Counted from the stretch's first letter, positions 1-8,544 are shown. The stretch is 64,000 nt of DNA from Geovibrio thiophilus (GCF_004087915.1 NZ_CP035108.1:2294001-2358000); one strand, 5' to 3'. The notes: generated by a model from the sequence alone, not told the origin. Made by a program: numbers and translations.

Positions 1-8
1 GAGAGAGT

Positions 9-52
9 TTGAGAGAACCCTTTCTTTACTGTAAAAGAAAGGGTTCTCTCAA
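9..52 (-). terminator. Perfect 19-bp stem hairpin downstream of pheT
   Basis: The arms at 9-27 and 34-52 are perfectly complementary around a 6-base loop. The motif is GAGAGAACCCTTTCTTT and its complement. It lies just beyond the pheT stop codon and is flanked by short T or A runs on both sides, so it could terminate transcription in either direction. The arm resembles the hairpin at 19733-19780, so it may belong to a dispersed hairpin family. Confidence 0.7.
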
Positions 53-77
53 TTTAAGAATCCTTATAAGAAAGAAA

Positions 78-2453
78 TCAGCGCAGTCTTGCGCCGAAGT
101 CTTTTTCCAGTTTTGCTATGGCGTTTCTGAGAACGGCGTTGGTTTCTTCATCCGTGAGTGTTTTCTCAGGGTCGGAGAAAAAGATTCTGAACGCAAGGCT
201 TATCTCATCATCAGCCAGCCCTTTGCCGGAGTAAGTATCGAAGAGGGTGACGCTCTCAATGAGTTTGCTCTCTTTTGACACGGCGTCGGTTATATCCGCC
301 GAGCGGACTGACTTTGAAACAGCAATAGAGAAATCCTTAAACACTGTGGGGAGTTTGGAAAATTTGGAATATTTCTTCTTCTCAAGCTCTTTTTCAAGGA
401 GCCTTTCAAGGAATATTTCGCATACGCAGATCGGCTGGTCGGAATCCACTGCCTCAAGGGTATCGGGGTGAAGCTCTCCGAAGAAGCCGAGAGATTCGCC
501 GTCCAGCATGATTTCCGCGGATTTGCCCGGGTGCATGAACGCTCTTTCCGAGCGGGTGTAGCTTACTTTACCGAGATTGTAGCCCGCAAGAATGTTTTCA
601 ACCACACCCTTTAAAGCGTAGAAGGCTTCCTCAACAGGCTTAGTGTTCCATGAGAGCCCCCAGTAGCCGCCGTACACGGCAAAGGCGAGCCTTGTTTCCT
701 GAAGAGGGATGCCTTCGCCTTCTTTTATATAAACTGATGATGTCTCAAAGATATTCGCCGCTTTTGCTCCGCGGTTTACGTTGTAGAGTATAGTTGATAC
801 AACGCCGGGGAAAACGTATGTGCGAAGAGCGTTCATGTCCTCTGAAATGGGGTTTTTGAGGATTACGAAGCGCTCTCTATCGTCAAATATGCCTAAATAT
901 TTGTCGTTCATGAAGGAATAGTTCACCGCCTCTGAAAAGCCCAGTGAGGCGAGCTTATTCTGGAGCAGCCTTTTGTGAGTGAGCAGCGGCATGAGCCTGT
1001 CACTGTCAGCGGGGATGAGAGGCACGGTTGCCCTGATGTTGTCATAGCCGTAAAGCCTTGCAACCTCTTCCGCCACATCCTGCCATCTCTCTATGTCCAC
1101 CCTCCATGAAGGGGAGGTAACCTTATAGCCTTCTGCGCATTCCTCAGCATCCATTCCCACGGATGCGAGAATTTTCAGCATTTTTTCCGTGCTTATGTCA
1201 GTTCCGAGGAGGGCATTCACTTTTTCAGGGGTGAACATCACTTCGGGTTTTGTAACTCTTTTATAGTCATTGGAAAGAACGCCTCTGCAAACTGAGCCTC
1301 CGGCAAATGAAGCAAGCAGGCTTGCCGCGTAGTCTACCATGCGGATTGTGTTTACCGGGTCAATTCCCCTTTCGTATCTGTAGGATGAGTCTGTCTGCAT
1401 GCCGAGTCTTCTGGCGGTGAGGCGTGTGCTCTCCGGCTTGAAGTATGCGCACTCAAGGAAAACATCCGTGGTGTCGTCACTGATTCCCGAATGCTCGCCG
1501 CCCATGATTCCGGCGACTGCGAGCGCTTTTTCCTCATCACAGATGAGAAGCATGTAATCTTTAAGGGTTCTTTCTTTTTCATCAAGGGTGAGAAGCTTTT
1601 CGCCTTCGGCGGCGTTTCGGACTACTATGCCGTTTCTGATCATGCGCAGATCAAATGTATGGAGCGGCTGACCATACTCAAACATCACATAGTTTGTAAC
1701 ATCCACCACATTGTTTATAGGGCGCACACCTGCGGCACGCAGCCTGTTCTGCACCCAGAGAGGCGAGGGGGCGATTTTCACGCCTTTTATCACCCTGCCG
1801 AGGTAGACAGGGCATTTTTCTTCGTCATTAACTTTTACATATGAATAGTTTGAAGCGGCATCCGCCGTTTCCTCAAGTTTAAATTCCTTTGCTTTCAGCG
1901 GAAGGCTGTATATTGCGGCTATTTCACGGGCAACGCCTATAACACTAAGACAGTCTGACCTGTTGGGAGTTATGGACACCTCAAGCACAGTGTCGCCGAG
2001 TCCGAGAATCTCGTTTATGTCCGCACCGAGGGGGAGAGATTCAGGCAGGGGCATTATTCCGTCAGACTTTTCGGCAAGACCGAGCTCCGCTTCGGAGCAG
2101 ATCATCCCGCAGGATTCGATTCCCCTGATTTTTGCTCTTTTGATTTTGAAATTGCCGGGGAGCACAGCGTCAATTTTGGCAAAAGGCACTGTCTGCCCCG
2201 CCGCGACGTTCGGCGCACCGCACACAACCTGATATTCCTCTGTCCCGTCCGTAACTCTGCAAAGGGAGAGCTTGTCGGCATCGGGATGTTTCTCACGGTG
2301 GAGAACCTTTGCCACGACAGTGTTTTCGGCTCTCTCTGATTTATGTACGCCTTCGATCTCAAGCCCCGCCATTGTGAGCCTGTGGCAGAGGTCGTTTATG
2401 CCTATGCCTGATATATCTACAAATTCGTTTAACCAGCTGATACATACCTTCAT
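78..2453 (-). CDS. pheT: Phenylalanine--tRNA ligase beta subunit
   Basis: Beta subunit of the cytoplasmic (alphabeta)2 phenylalanyl-tRNA synthetase, which charges tRNA-Phe; this subunit carries the editing and tRNA-binding modules. At 791 residues it has the usual bacterial length. It opens with MKVCISWLNEFVDISG and continues into a tRNA-binding OB fold (roughly 40-150), with VCGAPNV visible. The central B3/B4 editing region (roughly 210-390) has NNVVDVTNYVM, and the C-terminal anticodon-binding fold contains FKDFSIAV. The start is supported by AGGAG ahead of the ATG. This Shine-Dalgarno overlaps a copy of the pheS tail with its TAG stop, suggesting pheS and pheT were once directly adjacent. 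Today two tandem repeat units separate them, so co-transcription is likely but not shown. Confidence 0.97.
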   Translation of the reverse strand: MKVCISWLNEFVDISGIGINDLCHRLTMAGLEIEGVHKSERAENTVVAKVLHREKHPDADKLSLCRVTDGTEEYQVVCGAPNVAAGQTVPFAKIDAVLPGNFKIKRAKIRGIESCGMICSEAELGLAEKSDGIMPLPESLPLGADINEILGLGDTVLEVSITPNRSDCLSVIGVAREIAAIYSLPLKAKEFKLEETADAASNYSYVKVNDEEKCPVYLGRVIKGVKIAPSPLWVQNRLRAAGVRPINNVVDVTNYVMFEYGQPLHTFDLRMIRNGIVVRNAAEGEKLLTLDEKERTLKDYMLLICDEEKALAVAGIMGGEHSGISDDTTDVFLECAYFKPESTRLTARRLGMQTDSSYRYERGIDPVNTIRMVDYAASLLASFAGGSVCRGVLSNDYKRVTKPEVMFTPEKVNALLGTDISTEKMLKILASVGMDAEECAEGYKVTSPSWRVDIERWQDVAEEVARLYGYDNIRATVPLIPADSDRLMPLLTHKRLLQNKLASLGFSEAVNYSFMNDKYLGIFDDRERFVILKNPISEDMNALRTYVFPGVVSTILYNVNRGAKAANIFETSSVYIKEGEGIPLQETRLAFAVYGGYWGLSWNTKPVEEAFYALKGVVENILAGYNLGKVSYTRSERAFMHPGKSAEIMLDGESLGFFGELHPDTLEAVDSDQPICVCEIFLERLLEKELEKKKYSKFSKLPTVFKDFSIAVSKSVRSADITDAVSKESKLIESVTLFDTYSGKGLADDEISLAFRIFFSDPEKTLTDEETNAVLRNAIAKLEKDFGARLR

Positions 2454-2462
2454 TACATTAAC

Positions 2463-2747
2463 TCCTAGAACTGCTTCAAAAAGAGGTGATTCTCTTATCT
2501 TATAATAGTTCGTAAAAACCTACATCCTGTGGTTGTTACTCACACGCTCGCGCCGCACTGAGTGCGCCTTCGCTCCGCACGGCGGAATCCCTTCCGTGGG
2601 ATTCCTAGAACTGCTTCAAAAATTTGAGGTGATTCTCTTATCTTATAATAGTTCGTAAAAACCTACATCCTGTGGTTGTTACTCACACGCTCGCGCCGCA
2701 CTGAGTGCGTCTTCGCTCCGCACGGCGGAATCCCTTCCGTGGGATTC
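2463..2747. repeat. Two tandem ~143-bp palindromic repeat units that include copies of the pheS 3' end
   Basis: Two near-identical units begin at 2464 and 2604, and the pheS tail itself follows at 2747 (periods 140 and 143). Each unit starts with a copy of the last ~31-34 bp of pheS, including the TAG stop, with a 3-bp deletion in the first copy. It continues through a pheS-unrelated block with the linkers ACACGCTCGCG and CTTCGCTCCGCACGGCGG. Three small palindromes are visible: AACC/GGTT around an ATCC-containing loop, CGCAC-TGA-GTGCG, and GGAATCCC/GGGATTCC. The linkers match repeats near 7.2-8.0 and 33.3 kb while the stem arms do not. No coding function is seen. Confidence 0.9.
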
Positions 2748-3764
2748 CTAGAACTGCTTCAAAAATTTGAGGTGATTCTCAAAAAACAGACGAAGGTCGT
2801 CTATGCCGTATTTCAGCATGGCGATACGCTCTATACCCATACCGAAGGCGAAGCCTCTGTATTTCTCCGCATCGTAGTCCACGTGTTTGAACACGGCGGG
2901 GTCAACCATTCCGCAGCCGAGAATCTCAAGCCAGCCGGTCTGTTTGCACACACGGCACCCTTTGCTTCCGCAGATTACGCAGCCCATGTCCACCTCTGCG
3001 CTGGGTTCGGTGAAGGGAAAGAAGCTGGGGCGGAAACGCACAGGCACGTTATCGCCGAACATTTTCTGTATGAACACAGTGAGAATCCCTTTCAGGTCGC
3101 CGAAGGTGGTTCTTTCATCCACAAGGAGCCCTTCCACCTGATGGAACATCGGCGTGTGGGTTATGTCGCTGTCACAGCGGTAAACCTTTCCGGGGGCTAT
3201 TATCTTCACAGGAGGTTTGTTTTTCAGCATAGTACGCACCTGCACAGGGGATGTGTGAGTGCGCATAAGTATCTCATCTGTTATGTAAAACGTGTCCTGC
3301 ATGTCTCTTGCGGGGTGCTCTTTGGGTATGTTGAGCGCCTCAAAGTTATAGAAATCGTGTTCAACCTCGGGACCTATAGCCACCTCAAAGCCCATGGCGC
3401 TGAAAATATCCACTATCTCGTCAAAGACCTTTGTGACAGGATGAATGCTTCCGGCGGTGAAAGGAAGTCCGGGAAGAGTTATATCCAGAGATTCTCCCGT
3501 GAGCTTGGCGTTTTTTTCCGCGCCTTTGAGCTCAAGCTCCTTCGCATCGTGCAGAGCTTCAAAATCCGCACGGAGGGAGCCTATTTTCATTCCCGCCTCT
3601 TTCTTATCCTCATGTGAGGATATGTCCTTGAGCTGTCTGTTAAGGTTGCTTATAAGCCCGTTTTTACCGAGATACTTCACTTTCACCTGATACAGGGCAT
3701 CAAGAGAGCCTGCCTGAGCAATCTCCGTCCTGTAGCCTTCGAGTCCGCTTATGTCGAGCTGCAT
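2748..3764 (-). CDS. pheS: Phenylalanine--tRNA ligase alpha subunit
   Basis: Catalytic alpha subunit of phenylalanyl-tRNA synthetase, a class II aminoacyl-tRNA synthetase in the cytoplasm. It is 338 residues, the usual length. An N-terminal coiled-coil region (roughly 1-85) precedes the class II core with HPVTKVFDEIVDIFSAMGF, the motif 2 region MLKNKPPVKIIAPGKVYRCD and the C-terminal GMGIERIAMLKYGI (motif 3). Phe-PheS hallmarks such as FRPSFFPFTEPSAEVD are present. It lies upstream of pheT but is separated from rplT by unrelated genes and repeats, so it probably uses a promoter in the 214-bp gap to the divergent metallophosphoesterase gene. Its last codons and stop are the segment copied into the adjacent repeats. 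Confidence 0.97.
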   Translation of the reverse strand: MQLDISGLEGYRTEIAQAGSLDALYQVKVKYLGKNGLISNLNRQLKDISSHEDKKEAGMKIGSLRADFEALHDAKELELKGAEKNAKLTGESLDITLPGLPFTAGSIHPVTKVFDEIVDIFSAMGFEVAIGPEVEHDFYNFEALNIPKEHPARDMQDTFYITDEILMRTHTSPVQVRTMLKNKPPVKIIAPGKVYRCDSDITHTPMFHQVEGLLVDERTTFGDLKGILTVFIQKMFGDNVPVRFRPSFFPFTEPSAEVDMGCVICGSKGCRVCKQTGWLEILGCGMVDPAVFKHVDYDAEKYRGFAFGMGIERIAMLKYGIDDLRLFFENHLKFLKQF

Positions 3765-3892
3765 TTATCGTTCTCCGCTTTCTTTCACAAATTCAGTTAA
3801 GCAAGCATGATATTAAAAACAGGTGCAAAATGGCAAGGAATTATTTGAAAAATGCTGATTTAAGACATCAACTAAACTTGACATTTTTTGAC

Positions 3893-3909
3893 ACTTATTA
3901 TCAATAAGT
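3893..3909. promoter_or_regulatory. Inverted repeat ACTTATT-N3-AATAAGT between divergent genes
   Basis: A perfect 7-bp inverted repeat lies in the AT-rich gap between pheS (minus) and the metallophosphoesterase gene (plus). Two TTGACA -35-like words sit just upstream of it in the plus direction. It could be an operator or just AT-rich chance symmetry; no regulator is encoded next to it. Confidence 0.3.
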
Positions 3910-3978
3910 ACAACATTTTCTTGATTTTTTAGTTTCATAGTGCCTCTGTAAATTTTTTTTTGCGGAGGATATAATAAT

Positions 3979-5889
3979 ATGTCACATGATAACGACAACA
4001 AGACCAGACTTGGAAGACGCCAGTTCCTTAAGCTTTCAGCAACGGCAATGAGCGCCGCCGCTGTGGGAATGACAGTCGGCTGCGGCAGTTCTTCCAGTTC
4101 GGACAGCGCTGAGACTGCGGCTCCCAGAGCAGTTCTTCCCACCTCTACGGCATGGAAATTCGGAGTTATCTCAGATACTCAGTGGACAAAGAATGATGAC
4201 GGTGAAAACCCCGCTTCAACCGCAGTTGACATAATCAACAATGTAAATGACGAATTTGTAAGACACGGCGTTAAGCTTGTTGTCGCAGTGGGAGACCTCA
4301 CTGATGACGCAAGACAAAACTTCACCGCTACCCACACTCCCACCGGCACGGTAATCAGCTACACAGCCGAAGACGGTTTCGGGATAAGAGCCCGTTACAC
4401 GCAGAGACTGTACAATGAAGGAATAGGCTTTTTCCCTCTGAGAGGCAATCACGATGACTCCGCTGCTGCTGCTACACAGTTCCTCCGTTTTTTTCCGCAG
4501 ACACGCACAGGAGAGCAGAACAACCAGAGCATTCAATCCACAGCTTACTCTGTCCAGAACCCCGATGTTCAGTGGCTTCCCGAAATCCCCAGAACAAACA
4601 CGGCAGCATTTACCATGGGTTCAAACTTTTCAAGCCCGGTTTCAGCAAACATCAGTGACATGACAGGACTTTCGTACTCATTCGATTACAGCAACGTGCG
4701 CTTTGTGCTCCTTGACCACTTCACTGCTGAAGACGGAGCATACAACGACACAACCCCCGTTGAGAATGCTGTTGAAACCACCGCAAACCCTATCATGCAC
4801 CAGCAGGACTGGATAAGCGGCAGGCTTTCAGGACGCTCGGCGAATACGCATGCCTTCTGTTTTGCTCACAAGGGGCTGCTGACTCAGGATCACTCTGATG
4901 TCATGTTCGGCTACACTGTTGACAATATTCTGGCTCCGGATTTCAGCACGTTTGCAGCCCCCGGACTGGATGAATACATAACAAGTCTTGAAGAGAACGG
5001 CGTCCGCTACCATATAAACGGACACGATCACATGCACGACCGCAGCCTTGTAAAATCTTTAAACGGTTCAGAAGCAAAGGTTATGCAGATTGTAACCGCT
5101 TCTGACAGCTCCAAGTTTTATACTCCGGGCAGTGATGTTGAAGATACGGCGGCAGATTATGGTATCACACTTGTCAACAAATCAAACGATGCGCTCCTCT
5201 GGGGCGGACAGCGTCAGGAACTCGTTGCTCAGGAGCTCTATACTGTCGGCTACTATATTTTTACAGTTGACGGTCCTGTGGTCACTGTGGATTTCTACTC
5301 TGCCCCCGCATATGCGGAAGACAGTTTCTCGACCACACCCACACTCAACTTCTCAAAGAGAGAAACCTTCGGCTACAGCCTTAACGGCGAATCCTACACC
5401 ATCGCTCAGGGCGGAGACCTCACAGTAGTTGATTCCACAAGCACCGGCGGAACGAACGCAAAAATAATCAACGGCAAAAACGGCAACCTCCAGCAGGAAT
5501 CAGCTTCCGGACGCAGGTTTAATATTCATGTGAACACAGGCTGGCTTGACGCACAGGATTCTTTAAGTGAAATATTCTTCCTTAACGGTATGGCATACAC
5601 CATGGGAAGCGAGCAAACAGATGTTTTCACACTGTCCATGAGCTATGATTCTTCCAAAGTCAGCTCCGCTGAAATTGCAGGCGGCAAATTCGGAATAGCT
5701 ACAAACGATGAAGACGGAACATGGATAAATGCCGTTAACCAGAACTTCGGCGGCGGGAACACATTCGTTCAGCGCGAATGGCAGTCGGACGACAAACTCG
5801 GCACATGGGGCGTAGATACAGCGTCAGGCACTGTCTGGGCTGTAGTAAACTATAACGGCTATTTCGCTGTGGTTAAAGGCATGGCGTAA
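3979..5889 (+). CDS. Tat-exported calcineurin-like metallophosphoesterase, probable lipoprotein
   Basis: Predicted exported phosphoesterase of 636 residues. The N-terminus has a twin-arginine signal (GRRQFLKLSATAMSAAAVGM) followed by TVGCGSSSSS, which could be a lipobox with Cys near 37. The metallophosphoesterase core (roughly 55-390) shows the metal-binding motifs in order: SDTQW (usual DxH with Gln for His), GDLTDD, GNHDD, FAHKG and NGHDHMHD. The remaining ~240 residues look like beta-rich extracellular domains with no motif I recognise. The ATG at 3979 has GGAGG upstream. It is a lone gene on the strand opposite the translation cluster and ends in its own terminator, consistent with insertion into that cluster. 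The substrate is unknown. Confidence 0.85.
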   Translation: MSHDNDNKTRLGRRQFLKLSATAMSAAAVGMTVGCGSSSSSDSAETAAPRAVLPTSTAWKFGVISDTQWTKNDDGENPASTAVDIINNVNDEFVRHGVKLVVAVGDLTDDARQNFTATHTPTGTVISYTAEDGFGIRARYTQRLYNEGIGFFPLRGNHDDSAAAATQFLRFFPQTRTGEQNNQSIQSTAYSVQNPDVQWLPEIPRTNTAAFTMGSNFSSPVSANISDMTGLSYSFDYSNVRFVLLDHFTAEDGAYNDTTPVENAVETTANPIMHQQDWISGRLSGRSANTHAFCFAHKGLLTQDHSDVMFGYTVDNILAPDFSTFAAPGLDEYITSLEENGVRYHINGHDHMHDRSLVKSLNGSEAKVMQIVTASDSSKFYTPGSDVEDTAADYGITLVNKSNDALLWGGQRQELVAQELYTVGYYIFTVDGPVVTVDFYSAPAYAEDSFSTTPTLNFSKRETFGYSLNGESYTIAQGGDLTVVDSTSTGGTNAKIINGKNGNLQQESASGRRFNIHVNTGWLDAQDSLSEIFFLNGMAYTMGSEQTDVFTLSMSYDSSKVSSAEIAGGKFGIATNDEDGTWINAVNQNFGGGNTFVQREWQSDDKLGTWGVDTASGTVWAVVNYNGYFAVVKGMA

Positions 5890-5934
5890 CAAGCTGAGAG
5901 ATTCTTTAGCAAACTGAATTACTGCAAACCAATA

Positions 5935-5975
5935 AAAAGGGGGAGCCTGACACGGCTTCCCCTTTCCGTTATTAT
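5935..5975 (+). terminator. Rho-independent terminator after the metallophosphoesterase gene
   Basis: The stem AAGGGGGAGCC/GGCTTCCCCTT closes a TGACAC loop and is followed by a T-rich tail. It lies between convergent genes and may also serve the enoyl-CoA hydratase gene from the other side, since an A-run precedes the stem. Confidence 0.75.
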
Positions 5976-6014
5976 TTATGAACAAACATTCAGACACGTT
6001 TAACCGGAGAAGTG

Positions 6015-6791
6015 CTAACGCAGTTTCCACTCGGCTTTTCTTTTTTCAAGAAATGCTCTTATCCCTTCCGCAGCGTCCTCAGTGGCGCAAAGTTCCGCAA
6101 AAACCTTTGTTCCGTTATCAACCGCCGCATGATAACCCATATCGTAAGAACCGCTGATTCCTCTTTTTCCCGCAGAAACGGCAAGGGGGCTTTTTGCAGC
6201 TATGGCATCGGCTATTTCCTCAGTTTTTCCTTCCAGTTCCTCATCCGGCACAACCCGGTTAACAAGCCCCATCTCATACATTTCCTGCGCAGTAAACCTT
6301 TCGCCCAGAAGCACCATCTCCATTGCCTTCTTTCTGCCGATGTTTTTTGTCAGAGGAATGCCCGGACCGGTGCAGATAAGCCCTACATTAACAGCCGTTG
6401 TGCCGAAGACGGCAGACTGCGCAGCTACAGTCAGATCACAGGCAAAGCTAAGCCCTGCGCCGTTTGCCACGCAGTAACCCTTTACAGAGGAGATTACAGG
6501 CTTCTTCATATTTGCTATGGTGTGGTTGTGCATATCCATAAGGGCAATGAATTCAAAAAGCTTTTCATCGTCAACGCTCTCCAGAACTTTCAGATCAATA
6601 CCCACTGAAAAATGCTTCCCGTTATTGCGTATGATAACGACACGGACATCATCGTCCTTATCAAAATCCTTGAGCGCCTGATTCAGAAGTAAAGCAAACT
6701 CAATGCTGAACGCATTGTTCTCCGAAGTGCGGTTCAGGGTGATGTAGCCCTTGTGATTGTTTTTTTCGGTGATAATCTCAGAATTCGCCAT
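6015..6791 (-). CDS. Enoyl-CoA hydratase/isomerase (crotonase) family protein
   Basis: Crotonase-fold protein of 258 residues, the normal family length. The N-terminus reads GYITLNRTSENNAFS. The oxyanion-hole regions NNGKHFSVGIDLK and KPVISSVKGYCVANGAGLSFACD are recognisable, and the C-terminus carries AAEGIRAFLEKRKAEW, typical of the family (helix that packs on the neighbouring subunit). The start at 6791 is chosen for GGGAGG six bases upstream; a longer open frame upstream lacks such a site. The exact reaction (hydration, isomerisation or other acyl-CoA chemistry) cannot be told from sequence. No other beta-oxidation genes lie nearby, and its place between rplT and pheS is unusual. Confidence 0.85.
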   Translation of the reverse strand: MANSEIITEKNNHKGYITLNRTSENNAFSIEFALLLNQALKDFDKDDDVRVVIIRNNGKHFSVGIDLKVLESVDDEKLFEFIALMDMHNHTIANMKKPVISSVKGYCVANGAGLSFACDLTVAAQSAVFGTTAVNVGLICTGPGIPLTKNIGRKKAMEMVLLGERFTAQEMYEMGLVNRVVPDEELEGKTEEIADAIAAKSPLAVSAGKRGISGSYDMGYHAAVDNGTKVFAELCATEDAAEGIRAFLEKRKAEWKLR

Positions 6792-6890
6792 AACGCCTCC
6801 CAGTAAAACTATGTTATATTGATTATACAGAAAGAGCAATATAAATACGAACGACGGTTCACAATAGGCGTTGAATTCTTCGCTGACGCT

Positions 6891-7123
6891 CTGAGTGACG
6901 CATAGCTGCGTCACTCAGCTTATTGACAAAGTCCATTTCAAAGTAAAAAAGTATATATTTGCATAAATCCTCCCCAGCCCTCCTTTGCGAAAGGAGGGGG
7001 TTTTGCTTTTAGTGACAACGATTTTTCCCTTTAATAATGGGAATTGAGGGGGATTTTATAGAGATGAACAAGCCTGTTACTGTGTTTGTCATCAGTCTCA
7101 GAGTGACGCATAGCTGCGTCACT
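6891..7123. repeat. Repeated palindrome AGTGACGC-ATAGCT-GCGTCACT (two copies)
   Basis: CTGAGTGACGC/GCGTCACTCAG at 6891-6918 is a perfect 11-bp stem with loop ATAGCT. The same core with loop ATAGCT recurs at 7102-7123, where it runs into CTGCGAGGAGTCC and GACGAAGCAGTCTC. The second string resembles the widespread GTCATTGCGAGGAG...GAAGCAATCTC intergenic repeats of many bacteria. Neither copy is coding. Confidence 0.75.
6937..7082. repeat. Dispersed intergenic element, copy 1 (second copy near 38.6 kb)
   Basis: The stretch contains GCCCTCCTTTGCGAAAGGAGGG, GTTTTGCT, a CCCTTTA...GGG hairpin, ATTGAGGGGGATTTTATAGA and ATGAACAA-CCTGTT. The same words in the same order occur at 38579-38739. Sequences with CCCTCCTTT...AAAGGAGGG and GAGGGGGATTTT are common intergenic repeats in several bacterial groups. 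No ORF with a ribosome binding site is present. Confidence 0.75.
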
Positions 7124-7170
7124 GCGAGGAGTCCAAGCGACGAAGCAGTCTCTTGTTTAATAGTAAGGAA

Positions 7171-7804
7171 CCGTACATCCTGTCGGATTTTTGTACACGC
7201 TCACGGTTTGCATAGCAAACCTTCGCTGCGCACGACGGCAGCCGCATCCTGCGGCTGGTTTGAGCGGCTTCCACAAAAAAAGGGAAACCCTAATCAGGAT
7301 TTCCCTTTTCCGTATCTGATTTGCCGCAAAAATCCGTACATCCTGTCGGATTTTTGTACACGCTCGCGGTTTGCGTAGCAAACCTTCGCTGCGCACGACG
7401 GCAGACGCATCCTGCGGCTGGTTTGAGCGGCTTCCACAAAAAAAGGGAAACCCTAATCAGGATTTCCCTTTTCCGTATCTGATTTGCCGCAAAAATCCGT
7501 ACATCCTGTCGGATTTTTGTACACGCTCGCGGTTTGCATAGCAAACCTTCGCTGCGCACGGCGGCAGACGCATCCTGCGGCTGGTTTGAGCGGCTTCCAC
7601 AAAAAAAGGGAAACCCTAATCAGGATTTCCCTTTTCCGTATCTGATTTGCCGCAAAAATCCGTACATCCTGTCGGATTTTTGTACACACTCGCGGTTTGC
7701 ATAGCAAACCTTCGCTGCGCACGGCGGCAGACGCATCCTGCGGCTGGTTTGAGCGGCTTCCACAAAAAAAGGGAAACCCTAATCAGGATTTCCCTTTTCC
7801 GTAT
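7171..7804. repeat. Four-copy tandem array of a 163-bp palindromic unit
   Basis: The word GTACATCCTGTCGG recurs at 7173, 7336, 7499 and 7662, an exact 163-bp period. Each unit contains stem 1 AAATCCG/CGGATTT around TACATCCTGT, linker ACACGCTCGCG, stem 2 GGTTTGC-ATA-GCAAACC, linker CTTCGCTGCGCACGGCGG, stem 3 (G/A)CCGCA-TCC-TGCGGC, then a GGGAAACC...TTTCCC terminator-like hairpin with A- and T-runs. In copy 1 stem 3 is a perfect pair; copies 2-4 carry one mismatch. The open frames crossing the array only reflect the 163-bp repeat (no ribosome binding sites, no family) and are not genes. The unit is too long and too uniform for CRISPR. Confidence 0.93.
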
Positions 7805-7828
7805 CCTTCTACAGATAAAACCTTAATA

Positions 7829-7992
7829 CTAAGCGTTTACCTGTTTAACAAGCTGCCTCTTAATTTACCGCTGCAAAAAGTACATTCTGTCTTTTTGCAG
7901 ACACGCTCAGTTGGGTTCAACCCGCCTTCGCTACTTTTGAGCAGTTTTCAAACAGGTCTGATCGCTAAGCGTTTACCTGTTTAACAAGCTGC
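7829..7992. repeat. 28-bp duplication of the rplT 3' end flanking a palindromic element
   Basis: CTAAGCGTTTACCTGTTTAA plus CAAGCTGC occurs at 7829-7856 and again at 7965-7992, where it is the genuine end of rplT including its stop. Between the copies (7857-7964) lies a member of the palindromic family: CTGCAAAAAG/CTTTTTGCAG around TACATTCTGT, linker ACACGCTCAG, GGGTT-C-AACCC and CCTTCGCTAC. Just past the rplT stop, an inverted near-copy of the rplT tail (CCTGTTTGAAAACTGCTC) could fold back on it. Confidence 0.9.
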
Positions 7993-8312
7993 TCAAACTG
8001 TTCGGGGCTTTTGATAGCCATTTCAGAAAGCGATTTCCTGTCGAGGGTGATGTTCTTTTCTTTCAGCTTGCCTATGAAGGTGCTGTAGCTGAGGCCGTAT
8101 TGTCTTACGGCGGCTCCGATCCTTATGATCCAAAGAGTTCTGAAGTCGCGTTTTCTGCGTTTTCTGCCTTTGTAAGCTTCAGCAAGAGCGCGTTCGCCCT
8201 GCTCGCGGCTTTTTTTGTAGACATTGTTCGCTGCGCCCTGAAAGCCTTTGGAGACCTCAAGCCATTTTTTGTGACGTTTGCGGGCTTTGACCCCGCCTTT
8301 CGCTCTTGGCAC
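7965..8312 (-). CDS. rplT: 50S ribosomal protein L20
   Basis: L20, an early-assembly protein of the large ribosomal subunit that binds 23S rRNA and in several bacteria represses its own operon. It is 115 residues, the normal length, beginning [19 protein letters not shown] with the basic N-terminal extension, and then [14 protein letters not shown]. It follows rpmI closely in the conserved infC-rpmI-rplT order. The last 28 bp are duplicated 136 bp downstream around a palindromic element, leaving the reading frame intact. Confidence 0.98.
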   Translation of the reverse strand: MPRAKGGVKARKRHKKWLEVSKGFQGAANNVYKKSREQGERALAEAYKGRKRRKRDFRTLWIIRIGAAVRQYGLSYSTFIGKLKEKNITLDRKSLSEMAIKSPEQFEQLVKQVNA

Positions 8313-8329
8313 TGTTCGTCCTCCTTACA

Positions 8330-8527
8330 TTAAGCGTACGGCAGCAGTTTTTTGATATTTGCTGCGTCTTGTCCTTCAAGGATGCCAGGGTGGCGCAATG
8401 CGCGCTTTCTTCCGCTGCTTTTTGAGGTGAGGATGTGCCTCAAAAAGCCTTTTTTGTACTTAACCTTACCACTGCCGGTAACTTTAAATCTTTTGGCAGC
8501 GCCCTTATGGGTTTTCATCTTAGGCAT
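8330..8527 (-). CDS. rpmI: 50S ribosomal protein L35
   Basis: L35, a small basic protein of the large ribosomal subunit. It is 65 residues, the family size, and reads MPKMKTHKGAAKRFKVTGSG with the HILTSKSSGRKR motif. It lies 17 bp upstream of rplT and 17 bp downstream of infC on the same strand, in the classical operon order. A purine-rich Shine-Dalgarno precedes the ATG. Confidence 0.98.
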   Translation of the reverse strand: MPKMKTHKGAAKRFKVTGSGKVKYKKGFLRHILTSKSSGRKRALRHPGILEGQDAANIKKLLPYA

Positions 8528-8544
8528 TAGCCTACCTCCGAAAA

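Noticed and set aside
2676-3617. 313-codon open frame antisense to pheS
   Set aside because: It lies opposite a well-supported gene and starts inside the repeat; shadow frame.
7171-7804. CRISPR array
   Set aside because: The 163-bp units are nearly identical along their whole length; there are no short repeats with unique spacers and no cas genes.
6792-7964. Insertion sequence or integrated element
   Set aside because: No transposase, integrase or recombinase gene occurs in or near the repeats; only small non-coding elements are seen.
7157-7984. Several ~90-codon open frames on both strands across the 163-bp array
   Set aside because: They repeat with the tandem unit, share no family, lack ribosome binding sites and vanish outside the array.
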